Virus record (IMG/VR): IMGVR_UViG_3300008108_005111 | Coordinates: 1 to 28,367 of that record | Direction: 5' to 3' (one strand) | DNA: 28,367 bases | Origin: a virus | Part shown: piece after piece, positions 7,441 to 15,405 of the stretch | How the letters are laid out: the number at the start of each line of letters is the position of its first letter | Position numbering within the stretch: position 1 is the first letter of the stretch | Made by a program: the position numbers and the translations under genes | Notes under the pieces: model-generated | What the model was told of the DNA's origin: nothing | The model's database searches: none | Seen by the model: only the letters and a program-made list of their open reading frames with translations

Positions 7441-8073
7441 TTAAAGAACCCAAACTATTTGATATCCTTCATAAACAAGGGTAGCTCCAATGTCATCCAT
7501 AAAATCCTTTACATAATTACCTTTACCAATTTTACCACCGGTAAAGAAAGCATCATGATCATCTACAGCGACAATAGATCCACTCTTTAATTTATCTATT
7601 GAAGCACATAGTTCTTTTACATGATGAAGTTGTGATGGATGAGGTGTTTCTCTTTCAATATCATATGAATCCAAATAAAGAAAATCTATTTTTTTATTTT
7701 TAGGGAGACTCCACAAAAATTTAACAGAATCCGAACAAAATACTTTTGTTTTATCAGAAACTATACTTTTACAATAATCAACATTTGATTGATTAATATC
7801 CACAGAATTTACTTCGCCATCATAATGATTTATAAACTTATCAAAGATGTAAGTTGATGCTCCATCATCACCAAATGCAAGATGACCGTGATCTGCCCTA
7901 GTGGTTCCCGTCTCAACGATATAGAAATTTTTATCTTTCTTTTTTTCTAAAATTTCAAATACTTTCAAAAAACTATCAGAACGATTTCTTACAGGGTTAT
8001 TTCCTGCAGGAGAAATCATTTTCTGATAAAAATTTTCTTTAAAGACTTTGGAAAAATTTATATTGTTACTCAT
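7441..8073 (-). CDS. Class I SAM-dependent methyltransferase (Methyltransf_24-like)
   Basis: A 210-aa Rossmann methyltransferase. The SAM-binding strand reads FYIVETGTTR; the acidic strand reads VNSVDINQSNVDYCKS; a later DFLYLDSYD and SGSIVAVDDHDAF match the metal-dependent Methyltransf_24 pattern. It lies directly after an FkbM gene and before another, with no space between. Its role in glycan methylation comes from context. Confidence 0.75.
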   Translation of the reverse strand: MSNNINFSKVFKENFYQKMISPAGNNPVRNRSDSFLKVFEILEKKKDKNFYIVETGTTRADHGHLAFGDDGASTYIFDKFINHYDGEVNSVDINQSNVDYCKSIVSDKTKVFCSDSVKFLWSLPKNKKIDFLYLDSYDIERETPHPSQLHHVKELCASIDKLKSGSIVAVDDHDAFFTGGKIGKGNYVKDFMDDIGATLVYEGYQIVWVL

Positions 8074-8742
8074 TTAATCTAATTTAACGCACAAAACGTT
8101 ACCTAAAAGAATATTGTTATTATAACCTATTTCTTGCAATCTGTCTAACAGATTATCTAATTCCTCAAATCCACATTTAACTTGATTTAATCTATCATCA
8201 TTAGGATTGGGATGTGGTTTTTCAAAATAAATTATTTCTGGATATATTTTTTGATCTATAAATTGATTGACAATTTCCATATCAAATCCTTCAGTATCAA
8301 TTACTAAAACATCTACCGAAGAATCGCATGACTTCATTAGAGTAGAAACTGTAATTCCATCTACCAACTCATAATGATTTTCATCAAAAAGAGTATATGA
8401 ATCATTTTGCCTTAAAAGAAGGGTAGAGTGTCCCGAAGTTCCTTTAGGATCTATATTTTTATATAATTTTATCTCGCCATCAGTGCTAGAAATAGCAACA
8501 TTTAAAAAACTAATCCTATTTTTTTGGTCGGAATAATTATTTTTTAATTTATCAAATTCTATTTTTTGTGGTTCAATCAAAACTGAAAAAATTCTGACAT
8601 CATTTCTTATTAGATCCCTCACAGGATCCTCCATGAAATTTTCATCAGACCCATCATTTGCTCCAATTTGTATTAAAAAAATTTTTTCACGTTTATAAAA
8701 TTTTTGTTTTACAATATTATGAAAATACTCTATGTCATTCAT
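8074..8742 (-). CDS. FkbM family methyltransferase
   Basis: A 222-aa FkbM methyltransferase: FLIQIGANDGSDENF (SAM site), SVLIEPQK (acidic strand) and VLVIDTEGFDMEIVNQF (the family's IDxEGxE-like block). The start overlaps the upstream GT2 stop by 4 bases, so translation is probably coupled. It is likely to act on a sugar or lipid-linked glycan (inference). Confidence 0.85.
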   Translation of the reverse strand: MNDIEYFHNIVKQKFYKREKIFLIQIGANDGSDENFMEDPVRDLIRNDVRIFSVLIEPQKIEFDKLKNNYSDQKNRISFLNVAISSTDGEIKLYKNIDPKGTSGHSTLLLRQNDSYTLFDENHYELVDGITVSTLMKSCDSSVDVLVIDTEGFDMEIVNQFIDQKIYPEIIYFEKPHPNPNDDRLNQVKCGFEELDNLLDRLQEIGYNNNILLGNVLCVKLD

Positions 8743-9569
8743 TTTAATACCCTGTTTTCGTCATGACTTTCTGTTAGAATAATATTTTTGTGTCTATCAA
8801 AAACTATTCTAGTATTTTTATGGTGTGCCTTAAGTAACCAAGGAGCAGGATTTTTTCCATCCGGTCTTGTTCCACCCCAAGCATTATCACAATCATAATC
8901 AATCCAATAGGAACCCACAACTTTACCTAAGTGTTTAAATGCTCTATAACATAAATCAGCATCATCTTGATCTTGTGGAGAAAAAATTTCATCAAAATAA
9001 TCCAATACAATTAAATCACTATGATCAATCATTAGTGGACCTCTATTGACGTTATTTCTTACTGCAAAAATATTTCTACTTAGACCTTCATCTCGATTTA
9101 TATGGGATTCATATTCAAAAATGTCACTCCAACAATTATCTATTTTAGAGTCTTCTTCTGGGGATAAGTGAATGTGTTGACTATTTTGATTAAATCTATA
9201 ATTAAAAGCAGACCTAGCAGTTACAGCAAATACATCGACAAATTCATCAAATGGTTTCTCAAGTCTTTTATTCCACCCATCTTCTTTAATAACCATATCA
9301 TCTTGAACTATGATTACTTTATCACCTACACATTCCTTTAATCCAGCATTATTTGCTTTTGTTTCAAAAACATCTGGGGTATAAACTGTTTTCGTTTTAA
9401 CCAAAGAATTATTACTGATAAAGTTCTCCCACACCTCTTCAGATTTATCAGTACATCCGTCTAGGACCACTACCAATTCATAATCTCCAATAGTATTTTT
9501 TACTATTCCATCAAGAACATTCGAAAGTAACCAATCTTTATTATGAACGGTCAGAACTATACTATGCAT
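8739..9569 (-). CDS. Family 2 glycosyltransferase (GT-A)
   Basis: A 276-aa GT2 enzyme. It starts MHSIVLTVHNKDWLLSNVL and has the nucleotide-binding VVVLDGCTDKSEEVW and IIVQDDMVI acidic segment. The ATG at 9569 has GGGAG eight bases upstream, so it is preferred to the in-frame TTG five codons earlier. It overlaps the upstream gene by 13 bases. The acceptor and donor cannot be told from sequence alone. Confidence 0.85.
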   Translation of the reverse strand: MHSIVLTVHNKDWLLSNVLDGIVKNTIGDYELVVVLDGCTDKSEEVWENFISNNSLVKTKTVYTPDVFETKANNAGLKECVGDKVIIVQDDMVIKEDGWNKRLEKPFDEFVDVFAVTARSAFNYRFNQNSQHIHLSPEEDSKIDNCWSDIFEYESHINRDEGLSRNIFAVRNNVNRGPLMIDHSDLIVLDYFDEIFSPQDQDDADLCYRAFKHLGKVVGSYWIDYDCDNAWGGTRPDGKNPAPWLLKAHHKNTRIVFDRHKNIILTESHDENRVLK

Positions 9570-10306
9570 CCAGTTTCTCCCCAATTATAAGACCCATTTG
9601 AATACTCTTCACCATTCTTATGTATTAGGGTATTCCACTGAATAAAATTTCTAACTCCAGTATGACCAACAACTCTCGGAAGATCGTACTTTAACTGCAA
9701 ATTAGTTATAATACTTTGATCGTGCCTATGATCTACAAAACCATCAAAATTATCCAATCCACATTCATTTGGAATATCGGTTACTATTCTTTCGTCGCAA
9801 CAATATTTAAGGAACTCATTTAATAGGTGAATATTATATTCCGTTTTCTTAAAAGCCATAAATCCATCTTCCAATTGAATTGCTTCCCAATACTTTTCAC
9901 TGTCACAATTCATATAATAAAAACAATCTCTTTTAGTAAATAATTTATGAATACCCGTGTGATTTTGAGATAGAAAATATTGATCGTTTGTTTTCATATA
10001 TTCATAAACACATTGTCTAATTCCAGGAAAAGGAATGTCTCCACAATCCATATAAACTATTACATCGCCTTCTTCAATAAGATTAAATGCTTCTAATATA
10101 ATATAAGGTTTCCATATTGCATACCCAGCAAGACGATCTTTATCAAGGATTTTTTTATTATCCTTATAAAAATTAGTTTCAGTTAACCATTCTCTAGTAA
10201 AAGGTATAGCTGCATCAAATAATCTATTACCAATCACATGGGATATAAGATCTTCTTGATGTTTTTTATAATTAAGGTCAGAATAATTTATATAAACTAA
10301 TTTCAT
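9557..10306 (-). CDS. Putative GT-A glycosyltransferase
   Basis: A 249-aa protein. GYAIWKPYIILEAF, VIVYMDCGDIPFPG (a DxGD in place of DxD) and a later DQSIITN segment match short GT-A-like transferases of capsule clusters. No signal peptide or membrane segment is visible. It overlaps genes on both sides (upstream by 4 bases, downstream by 13), so it is part of the same translationally coupled series. Family number not assigned. Confidence 0.6.
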   Translation of the reverse strand: MKLVYINYSDLNYKKHQEDLISHVIGNRLFDAAIPFTREWLTETNFYKDNKKILDKDRLAGYAIWKPYIILEAFNLIEEGDVIVYMDCGDIPFPGIRQCVYEYMKTNDQYFLSQNHTGIHKLFTKRDCFYYMNCDSEKYWEAIQLEDGFMAFKKTEYNIHLLNEFLKYCCDERIVTDIPNECGLDNFDGFVDHRHDQSIITNLQLKYDLPRVVGHTGVRNFIQWNTLIHKNGEEYSNGSYNWGETGCIV

Positions 10307-11184
10307 TTTATTCTCTCCTTAACATAATCTTGATTTTCATAATACTTTACCAATTCTTCTTTTGAAAGATTTTTAAGATACTCCCATAAAGAATTATTAT
10401 TTTGCATATGAGGATTATGATACCAAGAGTTTTGAGTTCTTTGATGCTCTAAATGATATGCATGATTATCTATTCGTCCTATATTATATCCTAATGTTTT
10501 CCAACGATGATATCTTTCTACATCTTCTGGAGCATATGCTATAAACCCTTCATTTTCTAAGTATCCATCAACGTATACTTTTTTATTAAAGAATTGAACC
10601 ATACCATATTCAGCCCATCCTTCTCCAAATTGACTTTGATAATAAAAATAAGTATTATCAAAACATTCAGAATCGTATCCAGAATTAATAAATTTATCGA
10701 CAAATATTTTTTTCTCAAAATTATCCATATCATCCTGAGTTTCAACTGTAAAGTCTAAAGTGACCTTTCGTTCCCCATGATTACCAAATCTATATGGATA
10801 AACAACATCATAATTATCATTTAACATTTCAACAGACTTAATATAACTGTCTAATGGAAGAATAATATCAGTATCATAGTTAACAACTATTTTAGTTTTC
10901 GCATCTAAAATCATGTCATTAAGAACTTTTGTACGATGAAACGCATCATCAGTTCTAGTATCATCCTCAAACACATGGTTTAAATTTTGAGTATCAACAA
11001 GTCTTTGAATAATAGGTAAAGCATAAGTTTCAAACCTATGCTCGGAATCAACTTCTTTAATTATAACATTTGTATCAAAATGATGTAAGAGATAAGAGGT
11101 AGTCAATATAACGTTCCTTAACCTGTCTCCAGTATCAATTCTTAACGGAATAATAAATGTTACATCTTTTAAATCAATCTTCAT
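10303..11184 (-). CDS. GT-A glycosyltransferase (galactosyltransferase-like)
   Basis: A 293-aa protein. VTFIIPLRIDTGDRLRN opens a GT2-like fold and VVNYDTDIILP carries a clear DxD. A later APEDVERYHRWKTLGY segment resembles the galactosyltransferase C-terminal motif (E-D-x-E/D). The ATG at 11184 has GGAGAG seven to eight bases upstream and is chosen over a start 21 codons earlier. The first 11 bases overlap the GT11 gene. Confidence 0.75.
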   Translation of the reverse strand: MKIDLKDVTFIIPLRIDTGDRLRNVILTTSYLLHHFDTNVIIKEVDSEHRFETYALPIIQRLVDTQNLNHVFEDDTRTDDAFHRTKVLNDMILDAKTKIVVNYDTDIILPLDSYIKSVEMLNDNYDVVYPYRFGNHGERKVTLDFTVETQDDMDNFEKKIFVDKFINSGYDSECFDNTYFYYQSQFGEGWAEYGMVQFFNKKVYVDGYLENEGFIAYAPEDVERYHRWKTLGYNIGRIDNHAYHLEHQRTQNSWYHNPHMQNNNSLWEYLKNLSKEELVKYYENQDYVKERIK

Positions 11185-11983
11185 TAATAACTCTCCATTC
11201 TTGTGGAAATAAGTCTTTAGTAGATTTATCTTGGTTATTCGGACCAAACCACCTATTAGGATATATTACCACCTTATCCATATTATCACAAAGCCAAGCA
11301 GCCCACCAAGAAAACGTAGAATTTGCAATTATAAAGTCAGAACACTTAGACATTATGCATAGATCTAGATAAGAATTTCCAGTTTCGCAAACTAAAAATC
11401 TATCATCAGAAAATAATTCTTGTTCTTTACACCACTCAGTATCATCTGAAAAAATAATAACCTGTCGATCTTTATCAAATTCTTCTAATGCATTTTTATA
11501 ATAATTTAAAGATAAATTATAATGATTTTCAGAATTAATTAGAAAGTCTCCACGACGAATATGAAGTGCTATTGGATCATCAAATAAATTTTTAATTTCG
11601 TTATAGGAATTTATATACTCTTTTTTGAAGGTAAAATCTTTTTTAATTTGATTCGATATATGTTTAAAATATTTTTCACTCTGAAAATATCCGATCAAAC
11701 AACAATCATCAGGACAATTATTGAATAAATTTTCATCAAAAGAAAATTCAGATTCTTGACAATGTTTTTGTGTATTTAAAAATCCAAATTTATCTACATG
11801 AAAATCAAAAACATCAAATAGTTCTATTCTCAGTTTATTCCCTAAACCATCATCAACAACTTCATTATGATTTGGAATGCAAAAATCATAATTTTTATTC
11901 GCAGCAATTCCCTTTATTGCCGCATATTGAAACATCTGATTTCCAAGTTGTCCCATTTTACCAAGATAGTTTAATCCAATCAT
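11174..11983 (-). CDS. Family 11 glycosyltransferase (alpha-1,2-fucosyltransferase-like)
   Basis: A complete 269-aa GT11. It has GQLGNQMFQYAA near the N-terminus, HIRRGDF, VIIFSDDTEWCKEQ and NSTFSWWAAWL, the four GT11 blocks. These enzymes transfer L-fucose or a related GDP-L-sugar, which fits the GDP-mannose-derived sugar genes upstream. The start is set at 11983 (MIGLNYLGKMGQLGN), matching the paralogue's MIGYNRLG; no strong ribosome site is seen. Its first 26 bases overlap the end of the truncated paralogue upstream. Confidence 0.88.
   Translation of the reverse strand: MIGLNYLGKMGQLGNQMFQYAAIKGIAANKNYDFCIPNHNEVVDDGLGNKLRIELFDVFDFHVDKFGFLNTQKHCQESEFSFDENLFNNCPDDCCLIGYFQSEKYFKHISNQIKKDFTFKKEYINSYNEIKNLFDDPIALHIRRGDFLINSENHYNLSLNYYKNALEEFDKDRQVIIFSDDTEWCKEQELFSDDRFLVCETGNSYLDLCIMSKCSDFIIANSTFSWWAAWLCDNMDKVVIYPNRWFGPNNQDKSTKDLFPQEWRVINED
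11393..11448. repeat. Direct repeat in the GT11 genes, copy A
   Basis: This 56-base segment matches 11991-12046 at all but four positions. It encodes the SDDTEWCKEQELFSDDRFL part of the complete GT11. Such closeness at the nucleotide level, in contrast with the divergent rest of the two genes, points to recent duplication or gene conversion. Confidence 0.85.
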
Positions 11984-12563
11984 CCGGCAGTAAAAATCTA
12001 TCATCAGAAAAAAATTCTTGTTCTTTACACCATTCAATATCATCGGAACATATCAGAACATTTGAATCACTGTCAAAATGCTCCAAAGATTTTTTGTAAT
12101 ATTCTAAAGGTGGAACTGGGTGATATTCTTCTCTACCAACATTGTCACCTCTGCGGACATGAAGAAAAATAATTTTTTTATATTGATCAATAAATTCTTT
12201 GCACGGAGTAAGAATATCATCAATAAATTCAAAATCTTCACGAATTTCATCTTCAATATGTTTGAAGTATTTTTCAGTTTGAAGATACCCATCTAGGTTA
12301 TGATTATCAGGAAAATTATCAAATAGATCTTCATCAAAGTGAAAAAAGGATTCTTCTTTTGTTGGATATGAAACTATTCCAGTATTCTTCAAATGTTTCA
12401 ATTTAAATGGATGAAAAATTCCATAATTTGCATACGTTTCATAATCATCTGGAGGAATACACCATTCATAATTATGTTTAGCAGCAATTCCCCTTAAAGA
12501 AGCATATTGGAATAATTGATTTCCAAATCTACCATTTGTCCCAAGTCTATTGTATCCGATCAT
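11958..12563 (-). pseudogene. Truncated GT11 fucosyltransferase paralogue
   Basis: This 201-aa ORF begins like a full GT11 (MIGYNRLGTNGRFGNQLFQYA), keeps HVRRGDN and the LICSDDIEWCKEQEFF block, then stops after a short unrelated tail (PDDWIKLSW). The tail is simply the start of the next GT11 gene read in another frame. The STFSWWAAWL block and about 80 residues are missing, so activity is doubtful. A deletion between tandem copies explains it: the last homologous block and the neighbour's copy share a 56-base near-identical repeat. It starts 13 bases after nadE. Confidence 0.75.
11991..12046. repeat. Direct repeat in the GT11 genes, copy B
   Basis: The partner of 11393-11448, with four differences over 56 bases. 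It ends next to the point where the truncated GT11 loses homology and runs into the next gene. Confidence 0.85.
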
Positions 12564-12576
12564 ATTTTTTTGTTTC

Positions 12577-13350
12577 TCACAGTTTAAATGTAGGAATAGA
12601 TAACATCTTATGTTTGTTTTGGGAATTAAATTTTTGATACGCATTAATTGCAGTTATTTGTTCTCCATTCAAGAACATTGGATCTTGGTTTAATCCATCT
12701 TCCATCACCCACTCAAGCATTTTATATGATGTACCAATTTGATCCTCATCAGTTCTTCCATCATCCCAAAGACCATCAGTAGGAGAAGCATCAATAATGC
12801 GTTGATCTACACCAAAATGCCTGCCAAGTTCCCAAACCTCAGTCTTATAGAGATCTGCGATAGGAGCAACATCAACTCCACCGTCACCATATTTAGTATA
12901 AAATCCTACACCATAATCTTCAACTTTGTTTCCAGTACCAACTACAATACCCCCAACTGAGGTAGCAACCTGATATAACGTTACCATACGAATACGAGAA
13001 CGTGTATTTGCAAGGGCGTGAGTATCAGTACCAAATTCTCTCATCGTGTATTTAAAGGTCTCAAAAACTTTAGTAAGATCATACTTCTGTATGATAACAT
13101 TACTAAAGTTTTCTTGCAACCATTCAAGATGTGCGTCAGAAAGTGTTTCCTGTTCTTCTTTTTGAAGAATTGGCATCCCAAGAGCATAAACTGGAAGACC
13201 CGTTTTAGCAGCAAGAGTCGATGAAACTGCAGAATCAATTCCACCAGAAACACCAATTACGAATGACTTAATATTAAATTTTTCGGCATATTCTTTTAAC
13301 CAAGAAACAATGCGTGTTTCAAGTTCTGAATAATCTGTAATTCGATTCAT
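12577..13350 (-). CDS. nadE: NAD+ synthetase (NH3-dependent type)
   Basis: NadE converts nicotinate adenine dinucleotide to NAD+ with ATP and ammonia. This 257-aa protein has the P-loop SGGIDSAV (35-42) and the NAD-synthase block VVGTGNKVEDYGVGFYTKYG followed by DLYKTEVWELG. There is no glutaminase domain, so free ammonia would be the donor. AAGGAG lies before the ATG, which overlaps the preceding stop (ATGA). It is the only cofactor-biosynthesis gene in the island; it could support the NAD(P)-dependent sugar enzymes or restore NAD+ in the infected cell (both inferred). Confidence 0.92.
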   Translation of the reverse strand: MNRITDYSELETRIVSWLKEYAEKFNIKSFVIGVSGGIDSAVSSTLAAKTGLPVYALGMPILQKEEQETLSDAHLEWLQENFSNVIIQKYDLTKVFETFKYTMREFGTDTHALANTRSRIRMVTLYQVATSVGGIVVGTGNKVEDYGVGFYTKYGDGGVDVAPIADLYKTEVWELGRHFGVDQRIIDASPTDGLWDDGRTDEDQIGTSYKMLEWVMEDGLNQDPMFLNGEQITAINAYQKFNSQNKHKMLSIPTFKL

Positions 13351-14285
13351 TTTTTCTCCTTATAAATTTCATGAATAGTTTTTAAAAAATCTCCAACAAC
13401 ACTATAATATGTTCCTTTAGATTTTGCAAATTCCATTCCTTGTTTTTGTTTTTCTAATCTTGCGTTGTCATTATTTAAATAATACTCTACTTTTTCTTCA
13501 AGTTCTGCATAGTTTGTTACAAGAACTGCGGCACCATCGGTTGCTTCCACTGCCATAGGACAATCAGTTAGAACGACGCACCCATAAGCAACTCCTTCAA
13601 AAACTCTTTCAGTAGGCATACCATTTTCGACAGCATGATCTGAATTAAATCCAAGACAAATTTTTGAATCAAGAAAAACTTTTTGAAGTCTAGTTTCTTC
13701 ATCAAGAAAAGGTGGATAATAATGAATAAAACAATTATACTTTTCACTCAATTTTCTAGACCAATCTACCTTATATTGACACCCACAAAATCCACAATCA
13801 TGAGTATCTGTTCTTTTACTCCATAATTCTTCCAAAGTATCTGGATGTTTTCCTGCAGAAAATGGAAGAGGAACATAATTTTTTAAATTAATATAGTATT
13901 CGAAGTTTTTTCCTAACACATCAATGTTTGGGTTTCTATAATATTCTCCAGTAAAAATACTTTTCTTAAACGGAAATAAATCATCTTCATATAAAATACT
14001 TAAAACATTATGGAAAGACCAAAAAATCCAAACAGATTTTGAAAATTTTTCTGCAAGAAATTTAAAGTCTTCCTTCCAAGATGGTCTACGATGATCGTAA
14101 AAGTTATCACATAAAAAGAAAATTTGATCTTCGGAATCTTCTAATTGATTGAATGTACTAAAATCCGTAATTTCATTGCATTCCAAACCATGATATGAAA
14201 ACGTATTTATAAATTTAAGATTAAAAAGATAATTAGTACCCAAACTAGGGTATTCGGGAGTATTAATTAAATAAATTCTTTTCAT
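13347..14285 (-). CDS. GT-B glycosyltransferase (GT4/CgeB-like)
   Basis: A 312-aa protein with a GT-B C-terminal half: KICLGFNSDHAVENGMPTER, VFEGVAYGCVVLTD and a long helix ending in the last 30 residues. The PTERVFEGVAYGC segment is the donor-binding pattern of CgeB-like and GT4 enzymes. A CGFCGCQ segment near residue 170 could be a metal site. The ATG at 14285 is used rather than the TTG two codons earlier; the stop overlaps the nadE start. Confidence 0.75.
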   Translation of the reverse strand: MKRIYLINTPEYPSLGTNYLFNLKFINTFSYHGLECNEITDFSTFNQLEDSEDQIFFLCDNFYDHRRPSWKEDFKFLAEKFSKSVWIFWSFHNVLSILYEDDLFPFKKSIFTGEYYRNPNIDVLGKNFEYYINLKNYVPLPFSAGKHPDTLEELWSKRTDTHDCGFCGCQYKVDWSRKLSEKYNCFIHYYPPFLDEETRLQKVFLDSKICLGFNSDHAVENGMPTERVFEGVAYGCVVLTDCPMAVEATDGAAVLVTNYAELEEKVEYYLNNDNARLEKQKQGMEFAKSKGTYYSVVGDFLKTIHEIYKEKK

Positions 14286-14287
14286 AA

Positions 14288-15355
14288 TCAAACTGGATGA
14301 TGAATCATTTTATTTTTATATACTTGCTTATCAATCCATTCATAGGTTTTACGAATACCTTCTTCCAGAGATTGAGAATAGTCCCATCCAAGTTTTTCCC
14401 GAATAAGATCATTGTTAGAATTACGACCTCTAACTCCAAGAGGACCGTCAATATGTTTCTTAGTAATTTCTTTTCCTGCAACTTTAGCAGCAGTATCAGC
14501 AAGGGTGTTAATAGTAACCATTTCCTCAGAACCAATATTTACTGGACCAAGAAAATCTGAATCCATCAGACGACGAGTTGCCTCAATACATTCATCAATA
14601 TAAAGGAAAGAACGAGTCTGTTCTCCGTCACCCCAGATTTCAATTTCTCCACCATTTGGAGAAAGTTCAGCAACTTTACGACACATTGCTGCAGGTGATT
14701 TTTCTCTACCACCAGTCCAAGTTCCTTCAGGTCCAAAGATATTATGATATCGAGCAATCCTTACAGGAATTTTATGATTTCTATTATAAGCAAGATAAAG
14801 ACGTTCAGAAAAAAGTTTTTCCCATCCATACTCAGAATCAGGTCCTGCAGGATAAGCATCAGACTCCTTTAGACCAGGATTATTAACATCCATCTGAGCA
14901 TATTCTGGATACATACAAGCACTACTACTATAGAAAATTTTAGTCCTGTTCGTATCTTTAGAGCAATTAAGTTCCTTTACAGACTCAAGAATATTGAGAT
15001 TAATTGCTGCCGAATTATGCATAATTTCGGCATCATTTTCACCACTAAAAACAAATCCTGCTCCCCCCATATCAGCAGCAAACTGATAAATTTCATCGAA
15101 TGGTTCTTGATATCTTTCAGGAACGGAAGTATAAAAATTTCTACCGTATCCCATAAATCTTACAACTCGATCAACAAGTCTAGAATCTGTAAGATTACCA
15201 AGAATAAATTCGTCTGCAGCAGTATCGGAGTACTCTGGCATCTTTACATCAACACCACGAACCCAATACCCCTCACTTTTAAGTCTTCTTACCATGTGAC
15301 TTCCAATAAAACCACCAGCACCACACACTAAAGCAGTTTTTTTATATTGACTCAT
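14288..15355 (-). CDS. GDP-mannose 3,5-epimerase-like SDR
   Basis: A 355-aa extended SDR closely patterned on plant-type GDP-mannose 3,5-epimerase, which makes GDP-L-galactose and GDP-L-gulose. Visible features are the N-terminal CGAGGFIGSHMVRRL, QFAADMGGAGFV, the catalytic Cys147 in SSSACMYPE, and Tyr176/Lys180 (YGWEK). A later RYHNIFGPEGTW fits the family. The ATG at 15355 has GGAGG seven bases upstream; a TTG two codons earlier is less likely. It starts a sub-unit behind a late-promoter-like motif and could supply a GDP-L-sugar for the GT11 enzymes. Confidence 0.88.
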   Translation of the reverse strand: MSQYKKTALVCGAGGFIGSHMVRRLKSEGYWVRGVDVKMPEYSDTAADEFILGNLTDSRLVDRVVRFMGYGRNFYTSVPERYQEPFDEIYQFAADMGGAGFVFSGENDAEIMHNSAAINLNILESVKELNCSKDTNRTKIFYSSSACMYPEYAQMDVNNPGLKESDAYPAGPDSEYGWEKLFSERLYLAYNRNHKIPVRIARYHNIFGPEGTWTGGREKSPAAMCRKVAELSPNGGEIEIWGDGEQTRSFLYIDECIEATRRLMDSDFLGPVNIGSEEMVTINTLADTAAKVAGKEITKKHIDGPLGVRGRNSNNDLIREKLGWDYSQSLEEGIRKTYEWIDKQVYKNKMIHHPV

Positions 15356-15390
15356 ATTCAATCCTCCATAAATGAGTAATGATTTTTTGG

Positions 15391-15398
15391 TATTTATT
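15391..15398 (-). promoter_or_regulatory. Late promoter motif AATAAATA inside the island
   Basis: AATAAATA on the minus strand lies in the only sizeable gap (about 50 bases) within this part of the operon, 36 bases before the epimerase ATG. Position and sequence fit an internal NATAAATA late promoter. Confidence 0.5.
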
Positions 15399-15405
15399 AA
15401 TATTA

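Noticed and set aside
14204-14211. Perfect TATAAATA on the minus strand
   Set aside because: It lies inside the GT-B coding region (codons for LKFINTF) with no gene start nearby, so it is probably chance in AT-rich coding sequence.
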